DNA of 64,000 nucleotides from an uncultured Clostridia bacterium. Lineage in GTDB: Bacteria; Bacillota; Clostridia; Christensenellales; CAG-138. The notes below the pieces were generated by a model, which had not been told where the DNA came from, did no database searches, and saw only the letters and a list, made by a program, of their open reading frames with translations. Shown here piece by piece: positions 52,662 through 60,481 of this stretch. The stretch spans positions 20,779 through 84,778 of the forward strand of contig CAMVMM010000011.1 in NCBI GenBank assembly GCA_947168565.1, read 5' to 3'. Within the stretch, counting starts at the first letter, position 1, and every line of letters starts with the position of its first letter. Both the position numbers and the translations under genes were made by a program.

Positions 52662-53318
52662 ATGCTCTATTACATCTTTAAATATTTCGTCAAATGGGCG
52701 CTTTGGCTCATCCACCGCCCGAAGATATACGGCAAAAAGGAAAACTTAAAGCTCAAGGGCGGCGTGATATTTATATGCAACCATCAAAACCTGCTGGATC
52801 CCGTGATGATAATGACGGTGAGCCCGCGCATCATCAATTTCATGGCGAAAAAGGAGCTTTTCGACAATAAAATTGCGGGTGCGATCTTCCGCTCCATGCA
52901 CGGCTTTCCGGTGAATCGGCGCACGGCCGATATGAAGGCGCTCAGGAAGGCGCTGGCGCTGCTTGAGCAGGGCGAGGCGTTCGGCATCTTTCCCGAGGGC
53001 ACGCGAAGCGTCACCGGCGAGATGGACGAATTTGAAAAGGGCTGCGCCTTCATCGCCGCCAAAACAAGCTCACCGATAGTGCCGATCTATATAAGCCCGT
53101 CAAGCTATAAATTCGGGCGCAGACTGCGGCTGATCGTTGGCGACTGCATATACGCGCAGCAGGTAAAGGACGCGCTGCCGGAGGGCGTGAAGCTTGTGGA
53201 TGCGCTGAATGAGCGCATGGAGGGCGATATGCACGCGCTCAAAGCGGAGCTTGAGAGGCAAACGGGGATAAGGCTGATTGCGCTTGCGGAAAAAACGGGC
53301 GGCGGAGCACAGCCGTAA
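52662..53318 (+). CDS. plsC: 1-acyl-sn-glycerol-3-phosphate acyltransferase
   Basis: A GGGGGG-type ribosome site precedes ATG at 52662. The 218-residue membrane-associated enzyme acylates lysophosphatidate to phosphatidate. Acyltransferase motifs are present: NHQNLLDP (H41 and D46), GFPVNRR, and FPEGTRS near residue 110. An N-terminal hydrophobic segment anchors it. It lies between cmk and ispH, co-directional and closely spaced. Confidence 0.93.
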   Translation: MLYYIFKYFVKWALWLIHRPKIYGKKENLKLKGGVIFICNHQNLLDPVMIMTVSPRIINFMAKKELFDNKIAGAIFRSMHGFPVNRRTADMKALRKALALLEQGEAFGIFPEGTRSVTGEMDEFEKGCAFIAAKTSSPIVPIYISPSSYKFGRRLRLIVGDCIYAQQVKDALPEGVKLVDALNERMEGDMHALKAELERQTGIRLIALAEKTGGGAQP

Positions 53319-53394
53319 ACCGGCGGAAAACAGCTGCAAACAGCTGCAAAACCTTCATGAAAAGGGAGAAAACTGAGAAAGCGGAGAAAACGGA

Positions 53395-55686
53395 ATGAAG
53401 ATAGTCCTTGCAAAGCACGCGGGCTTCTGCTTCGGCGTGAGAAGAGCCGTTGAAATGACGAAGGAAACGGCCGAAAAGGTGTACGGCGAAGGCGAAAGGG
53501 GTGAAAACAGGCCGCGCGTTTTCACCTTCGGCGAGCTTATCCACAATAAAACCGTTGTGGAGGAGCTGGAAAAAGAGGGCATAACCGCGATCGCTTCGCC
53601 GGATGAAGCAAGGGCGGGGGATTACGTTATCATCCGCTCCCACGGCGTTCCGGCGGCGGTGTATGCGGCGCTTGAGGCGCGGGGCATAAACTGCGTGGAC
53701 GCCACCTGCCCGTTCGTTGCCAAGATACAGCAAACGGCGGCCGCGGCGCATGAGCGCGGCGAGCGCGTGTTCATAGTCGGAGAGCGGACGCACCCCGAGG
53801 TGATAGGCATAAACGGGCATTGCGGCGATTCCGCCGTGTTTATTAAAACGCCGGAGGAGCTTTCAGTGCTTGAGGGCGGCGAGGGCTGCCTTGTGGTGCA
53901 GACCACCTTCGATCACGACACCTTCGAGCGGATGCGGCGGGTGATAGAGCAAAAATACCCGCTTATCACCGTGAACAACACGATATGCACCACCACGCGC
54001 GAGCGCCAGCGGGAGGCGGACGAGCTGAGCAGGGTCTGCACCGCAATGCTCGTGCTTGGCGATAAAAACAGCTCCAATACCCAAAAGCTCAAAGAAATTT
54101 GCAAAAAAAACTGCCCGAACACCCAAAATGGCGCAAATATCGGTGAGATTTCACTTGATTTATTGAAAAAACATGATATAATGATAGGCGTTGTTGCCGG
54201 TGCATCCACACCGGATTCGATTATCATGGAGGTTATCAACACAATGAACGAACAGGAAAAGGCAATCAACGAAGCCACCAACGAAACCGTGCCCGCCAAT
54301 GAGGCACAGACCATCGAAGAGAACGCTGTTTTTGATGAGGACGCTATCAACAAGACCATCGTTCGCATCCATGGCGGTCAGATCCTTACCGGAACCGTCA
54401 TCCAGATCGTAGACGGCGAAGTCAGCGTCAGCATCGGCTATAAGTCCGACGGCTACATTCCCCGCGCCGAGTTTTCCAACGACCCCGAGGTAGACCCCGC
54501 CACCATCTTCAAGGTGGGCGATCCCATCGACGTTGAGGTTCTCAAGGTCAACGACGGCGAAGGCAACGTTCTGCTTTCCCGCAAAAACGTGGAGCGCCAG
54601 AAGGCTTGGGACGAGTTTGCGGGCGACCCCGACATAAACGAAAAGGTGTTCGAGGGCGTTTGCACCGAGGTCATCAAGGGCGGTGTGCTCGTTGAATTGA
54701 ACAACGGCGCCGCAAGGGCTTTCGTTCCCGCGTCCCAGGTTTCCACGAGGTTCGTTCAGGATCTCAAGCAGTTTGTGGGCAAGCCCATGAAGCTCAAGGT
54801 GCTTGAGGTGGACACCAAGCGCAGGCGCGTTGTCGGCTCCTGCAAGTCCATACTCCAGCAGGAGGCCGAGGAAGCCGAAAAGAAGGTTTGGGATAATATC
54901 GAGGTCGGCATGAAGACCAAGGGTATCGTTCGCCGCCTCACCGATTTCGGCGCGTTCGTGGATATCGGCGGTGTTGACGGCCTTGTGCATATCACCCAGT
55001 GCGCATGGGGCAGGGTCAAGAACCCCTCCGAGGTGTTCACCCCCGGTCAGGAGATCGACGTTATCGTCCGCGATCTGGACAGGGAGAATAAAAAGATCTC
55101 CCTCGGCTATAAGGAGCTGCTTCCCAAGCCCTGGACCACTGCCGACGAAAGATACCCCGTGGGTTCCTTCGTTGAGGGCAAGGTGGTTCGCATCGTGCCC
55201 TTCGGCGCGTTCGTATCCCTTGAGCCCACCATCGACGGTCTTGTGCATATCTCCCAGGTTGGCCTCAAGCGCGTTACCAAGGTGGAGGACGAGATCAACG
55301 TCGGCGACCGCGTTCGCTGCAAGGTTATCGAGGTCGATACCCAGAAGCGCCGCATCAGCCTGAGCCGCCGCGATGCGCTTATCGACGAGAATCCCGAGGA
55401 GGCCGCCGAGATCATGGCCAGGGAGCGCGAGCAGCGCGAGCGTGAGCGTCAGGAGCGTGCGGAGCGCCGCAGCGCCGATGAGCAGAGCCGCCGTGAGAAT
55501 CAGCAGGCCCGCGAGGAGCGCCGCCGTGAGCGCGGCAACGGTGAGGACCGCCCCGAGCGTCCGCGCCGCCGTCGTGAGGATGCGGATTACGAGCTGCCCC
55601 CCGTTGAGTCCGCCACCACCTCCCTTGCCGCCCTGCTTGGCAATCTCTCCCTTGAGGAGAGCGGCGAGGAAGGCTCCGAGAACTGA
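53395..55686 (+). CDS. ispH: IspH (LytB) fused to ribosomal protein S1 domains
   Basis: The 763-residue frame has two parts. Residues 1-283 are a complete 4-hydroxy-3-methylbut-2-enyl diphosphate reductase, the last step of the MEP isoprenoid pathway. Iron-sulfur Cys residues are C12 (GFCFGVRRA), C105 (DATCPFV) and C198 (NNTICTTT), with GASTPDSII near the end. From residue 284 the protein carries four S1 domains and an Arg/Glu-rich tail (about 670-735), as in ribosomal protein S1. Such fusions are known in Clostridia. Codon use shifts to a highly expressed pattern after residue 284, and an internal promoter and ribosome site (54155-54246) precede Met 284, so S1 may also be made separately. 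Confidence 0.93.
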   Translation: MKIVLAKHAGFCFGVRRAVEMTKETAEKVYGEGERGENRPRVFTFGELIHNKTVVEELEKEGITAIASPDEARAGDYVIIRSHGVPAAVYAALEARGINCVDATCPFVAKIQQTAAAAHERGERVFIVGERTHPEVIGINGHCGDSAVFIKTPEELSVLEGGEGCLVVQTTFDHDTFERMRRVIEQKYPLITVNNTICTTTRERQREADELSRVCTAMLVLGDKNSSNTQKLKEICKKNCPNTQNGANIGEISLDLLKKHDIMIGVVAGASTPDSIIMEVINTMNEQEKAINEATNETVPANEAQTIEENAVFDEDAINKTIVRIHGGQILTGTVIQIVDGEVSVSIGYKSDGYIPRAEFSNDPEVDPATIFKVGDPIDVEVLKVNDGEGNVLLSRKNVERQKAWDEFAGDPDINEKVFEGVCTEVIKGGVLVELNNGAARAFVPASQVSTRFVQDLKQFVGKPMKLKVLEVDTKRRRVVGSCKSILQQEAEEAEKKVWDNIEVGMKTKGIVRRLTDFGAFVDIGGVDGLVHITQCAWGRVKNPSEVFTPGQEIDVIVRDLDRENKKISLGYKELLPKPWTTADERYPVGSFVEGKVVRIVPFGAFVSLEPTIDGLVHISQVGLKRVTKVEDEINVGDRVRCKVIEVDTQKRRISLSRRDALIDENPEEAAEIMAREREQRERERQERAERRSADEQSRRENQQAREERRRERGNGEDRPERPRRRREDADYELPPVESATTSLAALLGNLSLEESGEEGSEN
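54155..54182 (+). promoter_or_regulatory. Internal promoter inside ispH for the S1 part
   Basis: TTGATT (54155-54160), 16-base spacer, TATAAT (54177-54182), within an AT-rich dip of an otherwise GC-rich gene, 62 bases before an in-frame ATG. Confidence 0.55.
54228..54246 (+). promoter_or_regulatory. Internal ribosome site and start of S1 (ATG 54244)
   Basis: GGAGG at 54228-54232, then 11 bases, then ATG at 54244-54246, in frame with the ispH-S1 fusion. Translation from here would give a free 480-residue S1-like protein starting MNEQEKAINEA. Confidence 0.6.
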
Positions 55687-55718
55687 TAGCCTTTCTATCG
55701 CTTCATAACCGAATATTC

Positions 55719-55757
55719 AGCCGCTTCCGCAGGCAGGCCCTGCGGAGGCGGTTTTTT
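55719..55757 (+). terminator. Terminator of the cmk-plsC-ispH cluster
   Basis: GCCGCTTCCGCAGG/CCTGCGGAGGCGG stem with a five-base loop and TTTTTT. Confidence 0.85.
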
Positions 55758-55903
55758 GATTTGCTATACCGCTTTTTGCCCGCCCTTTTGCGGCTGTGGG
55801 CTGAAAAGCCGGCGCAAAAAAAGCCCCGCGCGGCGCGGCGCGGGGAGTCCGGAGTGCGGGTATTATTTATTATTCCGAATAAGCGTTGATGCCGTTCGGA
55901 TAC

Positions 55904-56386
55904 TCAGTCAAGCGGCAGCAGCTTGCAGCGGAGAGTGCCGCTTTCAAGCTCTATCACGGCGCAGGAGCGCTTTGCGCCCCCTCTCGGGCGGGCGGGGCTG
56001 CCCGGATTTATCACTATTATGCCGTCGCGCTGCACAAGCTGCGGAATATGCGTATGCCCGTAGATGAGCGCGCCGCAGCCAAGCTCTATTGCCCTTTGCC
56101 GCGCGGCGTAGGTGGAATACGCATCCACCTCATAGCGATGCCCGTGCATGAGCAGCAGCTTCATTCCCTCAAGCTCAAGCACCAGCTCCAATGGAACGGC
56201 GGAGGCCGCGTCGCAGTTGCCGCGCACGGCGTGAACCGTTTTGCAGGTCACCTTTGAAATGCGCTCCGCGTCCGAGGTAACGTCGCCAAGGTGCAGATAG
56301 GCGTCCACCTCGCCGATCGCATGAAGCGCCAGGTCGATGGCGGGGGAAACGCCGTGCGTATCGCTGATAACTCCAAGCCTGAGCAT
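55904..56386 (-). CDS. YfcE/MJ0936-family metallophosphodiesterase
   Basis: The start at 56386 (MLRLGVISDTHG) is chosen for homology; the frame extends a little further upstream. The 160-residue enzyme has the calcineurin-like metal motifs in order: SDTHG, LGDVTSD, GNCD, MHGHRY and YGHTHIP. Members hydrolyse phosphodiesters with manganese; the natural substrate is uncertain. Its start is ten bases after the stop of rdgB, so both are in one minus-strand operon. Confidence 0.92.
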   Translation of the reverse strand: MLRLGVISDTHGVSPAIDLALHAIGEVDAYLHLGDVTSDAERISKVTCKTVHAVRGNCDAASAVPLELVLELEGMKLLLMHGHRYEVDAYSTYAARQRAIELGCGALIYGHTHIPQLVQRDGIIVINPGSPARPRGGAKRSCAVIELESGTLRCKLLPLD

Positions 56387-56396
56387 AGCCGCACCC

Positions 56397-56987
56397 TTAT
56401 TCCGTGTCAAGCGCGGCAAGCAGCATCATAAGCGCGTTGCGGCGGTGGCTTACGGCGTTCTTTTTTTCGGCGGGAAGCTCCGCAAAGCTGCATTCATACG
56501 GCTCGTAGCAGAATAGCGAATCGTAGCCGAAGCCGTTTTCACCGCGCTCTTCAAAAAGTATGCGCCCATGCACCTTTCCGACTGCCTCAACCTCGCTTGC
56601 GCCGTTTCGGGCAAGCACCATCGCGCAGGCAAAATGCGCGCCGCGCTCCGCCTCCGGCACAGCCTTCAGCGCCTCAAGCAGCTTTTTGCGGTTCTGCGCG
56701 TCGTCATGCCCCTCGCCCGCATAGCGCGCGGAATAGATGCCGGGGGCGCCGCCGAGCGCGTCCACGCAAAGGCCGGAATCGTCCGCAAGCACGGCGTCGT
56801 TCGGCAGAAGGGCAAGCGCCTCAAGCGCTTTTTTCCTCGCGTTGCCAAGAAAGCTTGAAGCGTCCTCGATCGTGTTCAGCTCTATGCCCGCCTCGCGCAG
56901 GGAAAGGATCTCGTCGAAGCTGCCGCCGAGGATCTGCCTGATCTCCTCAAGCTTGTGTTTGTTGTTTGATGCAATAATAAGGCGCAT
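56397..56987 (-). CDS. rdgB: XTP/dITP diphosphatase (RdgB/HAM1)
   Basis: GGAGAG precedes the ATG at 56987. The 196-residue enzyme removes non-canonical purine nucleoside triphosphates (XTP, dITP) before they enter DNA or RNA. Signatures: ASNNKHKLEEI at the N-terminus, LADDSGLCVDALGGAPGIYSARYAG, GFGYDSLF and FAELPAEKKNAVSHR. Length is typical. It is followed by the YfcE-like gene; this pair is often found together in Firmicutes. Confidence 0.96.
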   Translation of the reverse strand: MRLIIASNNKHKLEEIRQILGGSFDEILSLREAGIELNTIEDASSFLGNARKKALEALALLPNDAVLADDSGLCVDALGGAPGIYSARYAGEGHDDAQNRKKLLEALKAVPEAERGAHFACAMVLARNGASEVEAVGKVHGRILFEERGENGFGYDSLFCYEPYECSFAELPAEKKNAVSHRRNALMMLLAALDTE

Positions 56988-57091
56988 TTTTTCTCTCCGA
57001 AAACGTATTTGCAGTAAACGTACTTACAGCTCAAATATAATGTAATTATAAAAGTAATTATAGAATAAGCGGCGGCAGCGCGTGCGGCCTG

Positions 57092-58009
57092 TTACGGCAT
57101 GGGCGGCGGGCTTTTTCTGCCGTCAAGCTCACCGCGCACGGCGGCTTCAAGGTAGCCGTCCAGCCCGTCGCGCAGGCTTGCGGTAACGGAGGGTATGCCG
57201 AGAATATCCATCGCCGCGGCAAGCAGCGCCGCACCGTAGAGTATCACGTCGTGCCGCGCGGAAAGCACTCCGATCCGCGCGCGGTTCTCCCCAAGCGCGT
57301 CAAGCCGCTCGATCTGCCACTCAAGCTCGGCGCGGCTCAGCGTGTAGCCGTTGCCCACAAGCTTATTCGGGGCGTTTTCATCCACGGCAAGGGAGCAAAG
57401 GGCGTTTATCGTGCCGCCAACGCCGGTGCAGGGCGAAAAATCTGCGGCCTTCAGCTCGTCCATACAGGGCTCCAAAAGCGCCTGAAGGCGGGCTTCAAGC
57501 ACCTTTCGCTGCGCGGCGTAGGTTTTTTCGGCAGCCTCCGGCGCATCGGTATGCATATTTGCAATATCCTTCGCGCGAACGCAGCCAAGCGGAAAGCTGC
57601 GGCGAAAGCTTTCGCACACAAGCTGCATGGAGGCGCCGCCTATGTCCATAAGCCCGCCCTTCGCGCCGCAGGCGGCTTCGTAGGCGTAGGCGGCCTCGCG
57701 CTCGCCGCTCAAAACGTCTATTTCAATGCCGCTCATCAGCTTCACAAGCTCCAAAAATTCGCCCCTGTTCTGTGCGTCCCGAACGGCGCTCGTGGCGTAG
57801 GCAACGGGGGTGAAGCCGCGCCCCTCGGCATAGTGCGCAAATCTTTCTATGGCTGCGGCGCTGTTCTTGGCGCAAAAGGGATCAAGCCTGCCGGTTTTTG
57901 CAAGCATGAAGCCCAGTCGGGTGGTGACGCTGTATTTTTGCGTTTCGCCCTGAAGCATGAGGCGCACCGAATTGGAGCCAATGTCTATCGCGGCGTATTT
58001 CTTTTCCAT
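57092..58009 (-). CDS. Ppx/GppA-family phosphatase
   Basis: An AAGGTGAT ribosome site precedes ATG at 58009. The 305-residue protein has the ASKHA-type ATPase fold: AAIDIGSNSVRLML at the first phosphate loop, ATSAVRDAQN, VLSGEREAAYAY with the catalytic Glu, GLMDIGGASMQLV, and VGGTINALCSL. It matches the short form without a C-terminal HD domain. Such enzymes hydrolyse polyphosphate or pppGpp; which one cannot be told here. It lies 20 bases after the DivIC-like gene in the same operon. Confidence 0.92.
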   Translation of the reverse strand: MEKKYAAIDIGSNSVRLMLQGETQKYSVTTRLGFMLAKTGRLDPFCAKNSAAAIERFAHYAEGRGFTPVAYATSAVRDAQNRGEFLELVKLMSGIEIDVLSGEREAAYAYEAACGAKGGLMDIGGASMQLVCESFRRSFPLGCVRAKDIANMHTDAPEAAEKTYAAQRKVLEARLQALLEPCMDELKAADFSPCTGVGGTINALCSLAVDENAPNKLVGNGYTLSRAELEWQIERLDALGENRARIGVLSARHDVILYGAALLAAAMDILGIPSVTASLRDGLDGYLEAAVRGELDGRKSPPPMP

Positions 58010-58029
58010 AATACTAAATCACCTTCGCG

Positions 58030-58503
58030 TCAATCCTGCGGTACGGCGGTTTCGGCGGTTTCGGCGGGCTCTGAGGTTTCGGCGGGCTCTGAGGTTTCGG
58101 CGGGCTGCTCGGCCTGCCCCTGCCGCTCCGGCTCCTCAGCGGGCTTGGGAGTGGGTATCACGGCGTTCGGATCGGCAAGATCTATGCGGATATCGCCCTT
58201 TAATATGTATCCCTGCGTTTCCCGAAGGTAGCGGATAAGGTACTCGCGGCTCTCGGTGAGGGAGGAAAGCTCCTGCAAAAATTCCTGCTGAAGCAAAAGC
58301 TCGTTCAGCTCCCGCTGCTTTTGCGCGCGCTCCTGCTCAAGCTGCCTTCTGCGCTCGTTTTGGCCGGGAAACACGAAAAGCACGGCGGCAAGCGCCGAAA
58401 TAAGCACGACCGAAACGCCGATAACGGCTATGGCTTTGAACGACAGGCGGCCGTCCTTATCGCGCGTGAAGGAATGCAGCTTTTTTAAAAAGGTGTTGCT
58501 CAT
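58030..58503 (-). CDS. Septum formation initiator (FtsB/DivIC-like)
   Basis: The 157-residue protein has a basic cytoplasmic head (residues 1-23), one membrane helix (about 24-46), and an external coiled coil (about 50-85, rich in Glu, Arg, Leu and Gln) with LRETQGYILKGDIRIDL after it. This is the layout of DivIC/FtsB, part of the division complex with FtsL and FtsQ. A Pro/Glu/Ser/Thr-rich tail with tandem PAETSE repeats ends the protein. The gene precedes a Ppx/GppA gene, an arrangement common in Clostridia. Confidence 0.88.
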   Translation of the reverse strand: MSNTFLKKLHSFTRDKDGRLSFKAIAVIGVSVVLISALAAVLFVFPGQNERRRQLEQERAQKQRELNELLLQQEFLQELSSLTESREYLIRYLRETQGYILKGDIRIDLADPNAVIPTPKPAEEPERQGQAEQPAETSEPAETSEPAETAETAVPQD

Positions 58504-58523
58504 TGTGCGCTCCTTGAAACAGC

Positions 58524-58552
58524 TATATCATATCCCTATTATTATGCCGCAA
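58524..58552 (-). promoter_or_regulatory. Possible promoter of the DivIC-ppx operon
   Basis: On the minus strand: TTGCGG (58547-58552), 17-base spacer, GATATA (58524-58529), about 20 bases before the start codon; the -10 is poor. Confidence 0.4.
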
Positions 58553-58621
58553 ATCAGCCGGCTTTTCAACCCCCTTTAGCAAAATAATCCGCCCTTTTCG
58601 CCCGTTTTTGCGCCGCCGGCT

Positions 58622-58650
58622 TTGACATTGAGCCGCCTATGCTGTATAAT
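58622..58650 (+). promoter_or_regulatory. Perfect consensus promoter of the propeller lipoprotein gene
   Basis: TTGACA (58622-58627), 17-base spacer, TATAAT (58645-58650): a full sigma-70 consensus. Confidence 0.82.
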
Positions 58651-58738
58651 CAAAAGCCGAGGGCGCGGCTTGCCCCGCCTCGCAACAGGCCGCTTTTCAA
58701 AAGCATGAGGGCGGTCGGGAAGGATTCAAATTCTGCAA

Positions 58739-60190
58739 ATGAAAAAAGCATTCAAACCCCTTGTTCTTCTTATGCTCGCGGCGGCGCTCGCGCTTGCCCT
58801 TGCCTGCTCACGCAAGCAGGATTCACCGAGGCTGGAGCATAATCTGCTGTATTTTTACAATGAAAACGAGCATGCCACCGCGTTTTATGCGGACGGCAAA
58901 AGGCTGGAGGGCAGCATAGGCGGCGCCATCACCACCATGGGCAGCGTGGACGGAAAAGAGGGCTTCGTGGTTGCCTCAAGCGCGCTCTACCGCATCAGTA
59001 CCGATGGGCTTATCAAGATCTACCCCGCCGCCGTTACAAACGCCGTGCCCGCGCTGCATGGCGGCAGGCTGATTTTTGCCACGGCCACAATGGTTTTTAT
59101 GTACGATGATGCGGAAAAGGCGTATAATAAGCTGGAGGGCGTGGAGGCGGATTCCATAGTCGATCTTGCGCTCTCGCCCTCGGGAAGCGCGGCGGGCGTG
59201 ACCGTGCTGAGCGGCGATAAAATGGTGAGCTATCTTTACCAGAATGGCGGCGTGAGCGAATTTGGGGCGGACAGGTGCATAGTTGCCGTTTCGGACGATG
59301 CGAAAACCGTTTACTACCTTGAGGCGGCAAACAGGGAGCCGAGCGGCGTGCTGCATATAGTTAAAAACGGAAACGACAGCGTGATTGCCGAAAAAGCCTC
59401 GCCCTATTTTGAATTGAACCGCGATCTCAGCGAGATCACCTTCGACGTGGACGGCAAAACCCATATCGCCATCAACGGCGCAAGGGCGAAAAAGCTTTCG
59501 GATTCCTCCGTGCTTTCGCTTGCGGGCGCGCAGCGCTCGAATATGGGCGGCAAGGTCTGCACCACCATTTTGAAAAACACAAACACCATGCTGGACGGCC
59601 TGTTTTATTCGGACGTGAAGGGCAAGGATGCGGACGGCAACGAATACGATCAATACGACGTTTACTATGCGGATAAATCGCTGAGCTTCAGCCCCCTCGC
59701 GCTCGGCGCCACGCAGTTCAGCGCCTCGGAGGACGGCAAGTCGATCCTTGCGCTGGTGGATAACGCGCTCTATAAGGTTACGGCGTATAACCCCACCTCG
59801 CCGGAGCTCATCGCACGGGGCGTGTATATGTTTTCATGCAGCAGGGAGCTTGAGGACGCGCATATTCTGGACGTGAACGGAAACGTGAGCAGACTTGAAA
59901 ACGGCAGGCTCTCCACCGTGCTTGCAACGGGCATAGATATTATAAAACGCATTTCAAACGGCACGCTGCTCTGCTACGCCGCATCCGAAAGCAACGGCAC
60001 GCTCTTCGCGCTCAAGGGCGAGCGGGCGCATCCCGTGGCCGTGCAGGTGAATTTCTTTGAGGTTTACGAGCACGTGGTTACTTATCTCACCAATTACGAC
60101 GAGGCCGCGCAAACCTACGACCTGTATATGAGCGAAAACGGCGAGGATTTCACCCTTTGCGAAAAGGGCGTGCTTTTCGGCAGACAGTGA
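58739..60190 (+). CDS. Lipoprotein with beta-propeller-like repeats
   Basis: ATG at 58739 starts a 483-residue protein with a lipoprotein signal (LALAC, lipid Cys 23). The ribosome site is poorly placed (GGAAGGA is 17 bases upstream), but no other start would give the lipobox. The remaining residues contain repeated beta blocks with Y-R-I, A-V-S-D-D-A-K-T-V-Y-Y-L-E, L-A-L-S-P-S-G-S and FSASEDGKSILALVDNALYKV. These resemble WD40/TolB-like propeller blades. Function is unknown, and it may bind peptides or carbohydrates outside the membrane. It is driven by a perfect consensus promoter, so it is probably well expressed. Confidence 0.78.
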   Translation: MKKAFKPLVLLMLAAALALALACSRKQDSPRLEHNLLYFYNENEHATAFYADGKRLEGSIGGAITTMGSVDGKEGFVVASSALYRISTDGLIKIYPAAVTNAVPALHGGRLIFATATMVFMYDDAEKAYNKLEGVEADSIVDLALSPSGSAAGVTVLSGDKMVSYLYQNGGVSEFGADRCIVAVSDDAKTVYYLEAANREPSGVLHIVKNGNDSVIAEKASPYFELNRDLSEITFDVDGKTHIAINGARAKKLSDSSVLSLAGAQRSNMGGKVCTTILKNTNTMLDGLFYSDVKGKDADGNEYDQYDVYYADKSLSFSPLALGATQFSASEDGKSILALVDNALYKVTAYNPTSPELIARGVYMFSCSRELEDAHILDVNGNVSRLENGRLSTVLATGIDIIKRISNGTLLCYAASESNGTLFALKGERAHPVAVQVNFFEVYEHVVTYLTNYDEAAQTYDLYMSENGEDFTLCEKGVLFGRQ

Positions 60191-60334
60191 CGGGCGATCG
60201 CCGATTGAATAACCCTTTCTATAAGTGCAAAAGGGCCGCGGGAATATGCTCGCGGTCCTTGACTATTCAAGAGCTGCCATATTTTCGCCTTAAAATTGAA
60301 CCCGATGAACCAAAACGCGGCTGCGTGCGCAAGG

Positions 60335-60363
60335 TTGACAACAATTTTATTCTGCTATATACT
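60335..60363 (+). promoter_or_regulatory. Promoter of the giant surface protein
   Basis: TTGACA (60335-60340), 17-base spacer, TATACT (60358-60363), 119 bases before the start codon. The 290-base gap 60191-60481 holds only this and a weak hairpin at 60230-60260. Confidence 0.7.
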
Positions 60364-60481
60364 AATGAAGTAAAAGGTTTATATGGTATCGAATCATGTT
60401 TTTCAGGTGCGCGATTCGGTGCCTTATACTGCTTTATGCGGATAATTTGCCGCGCAACACATCCACATAAGGAGGCTGCTT

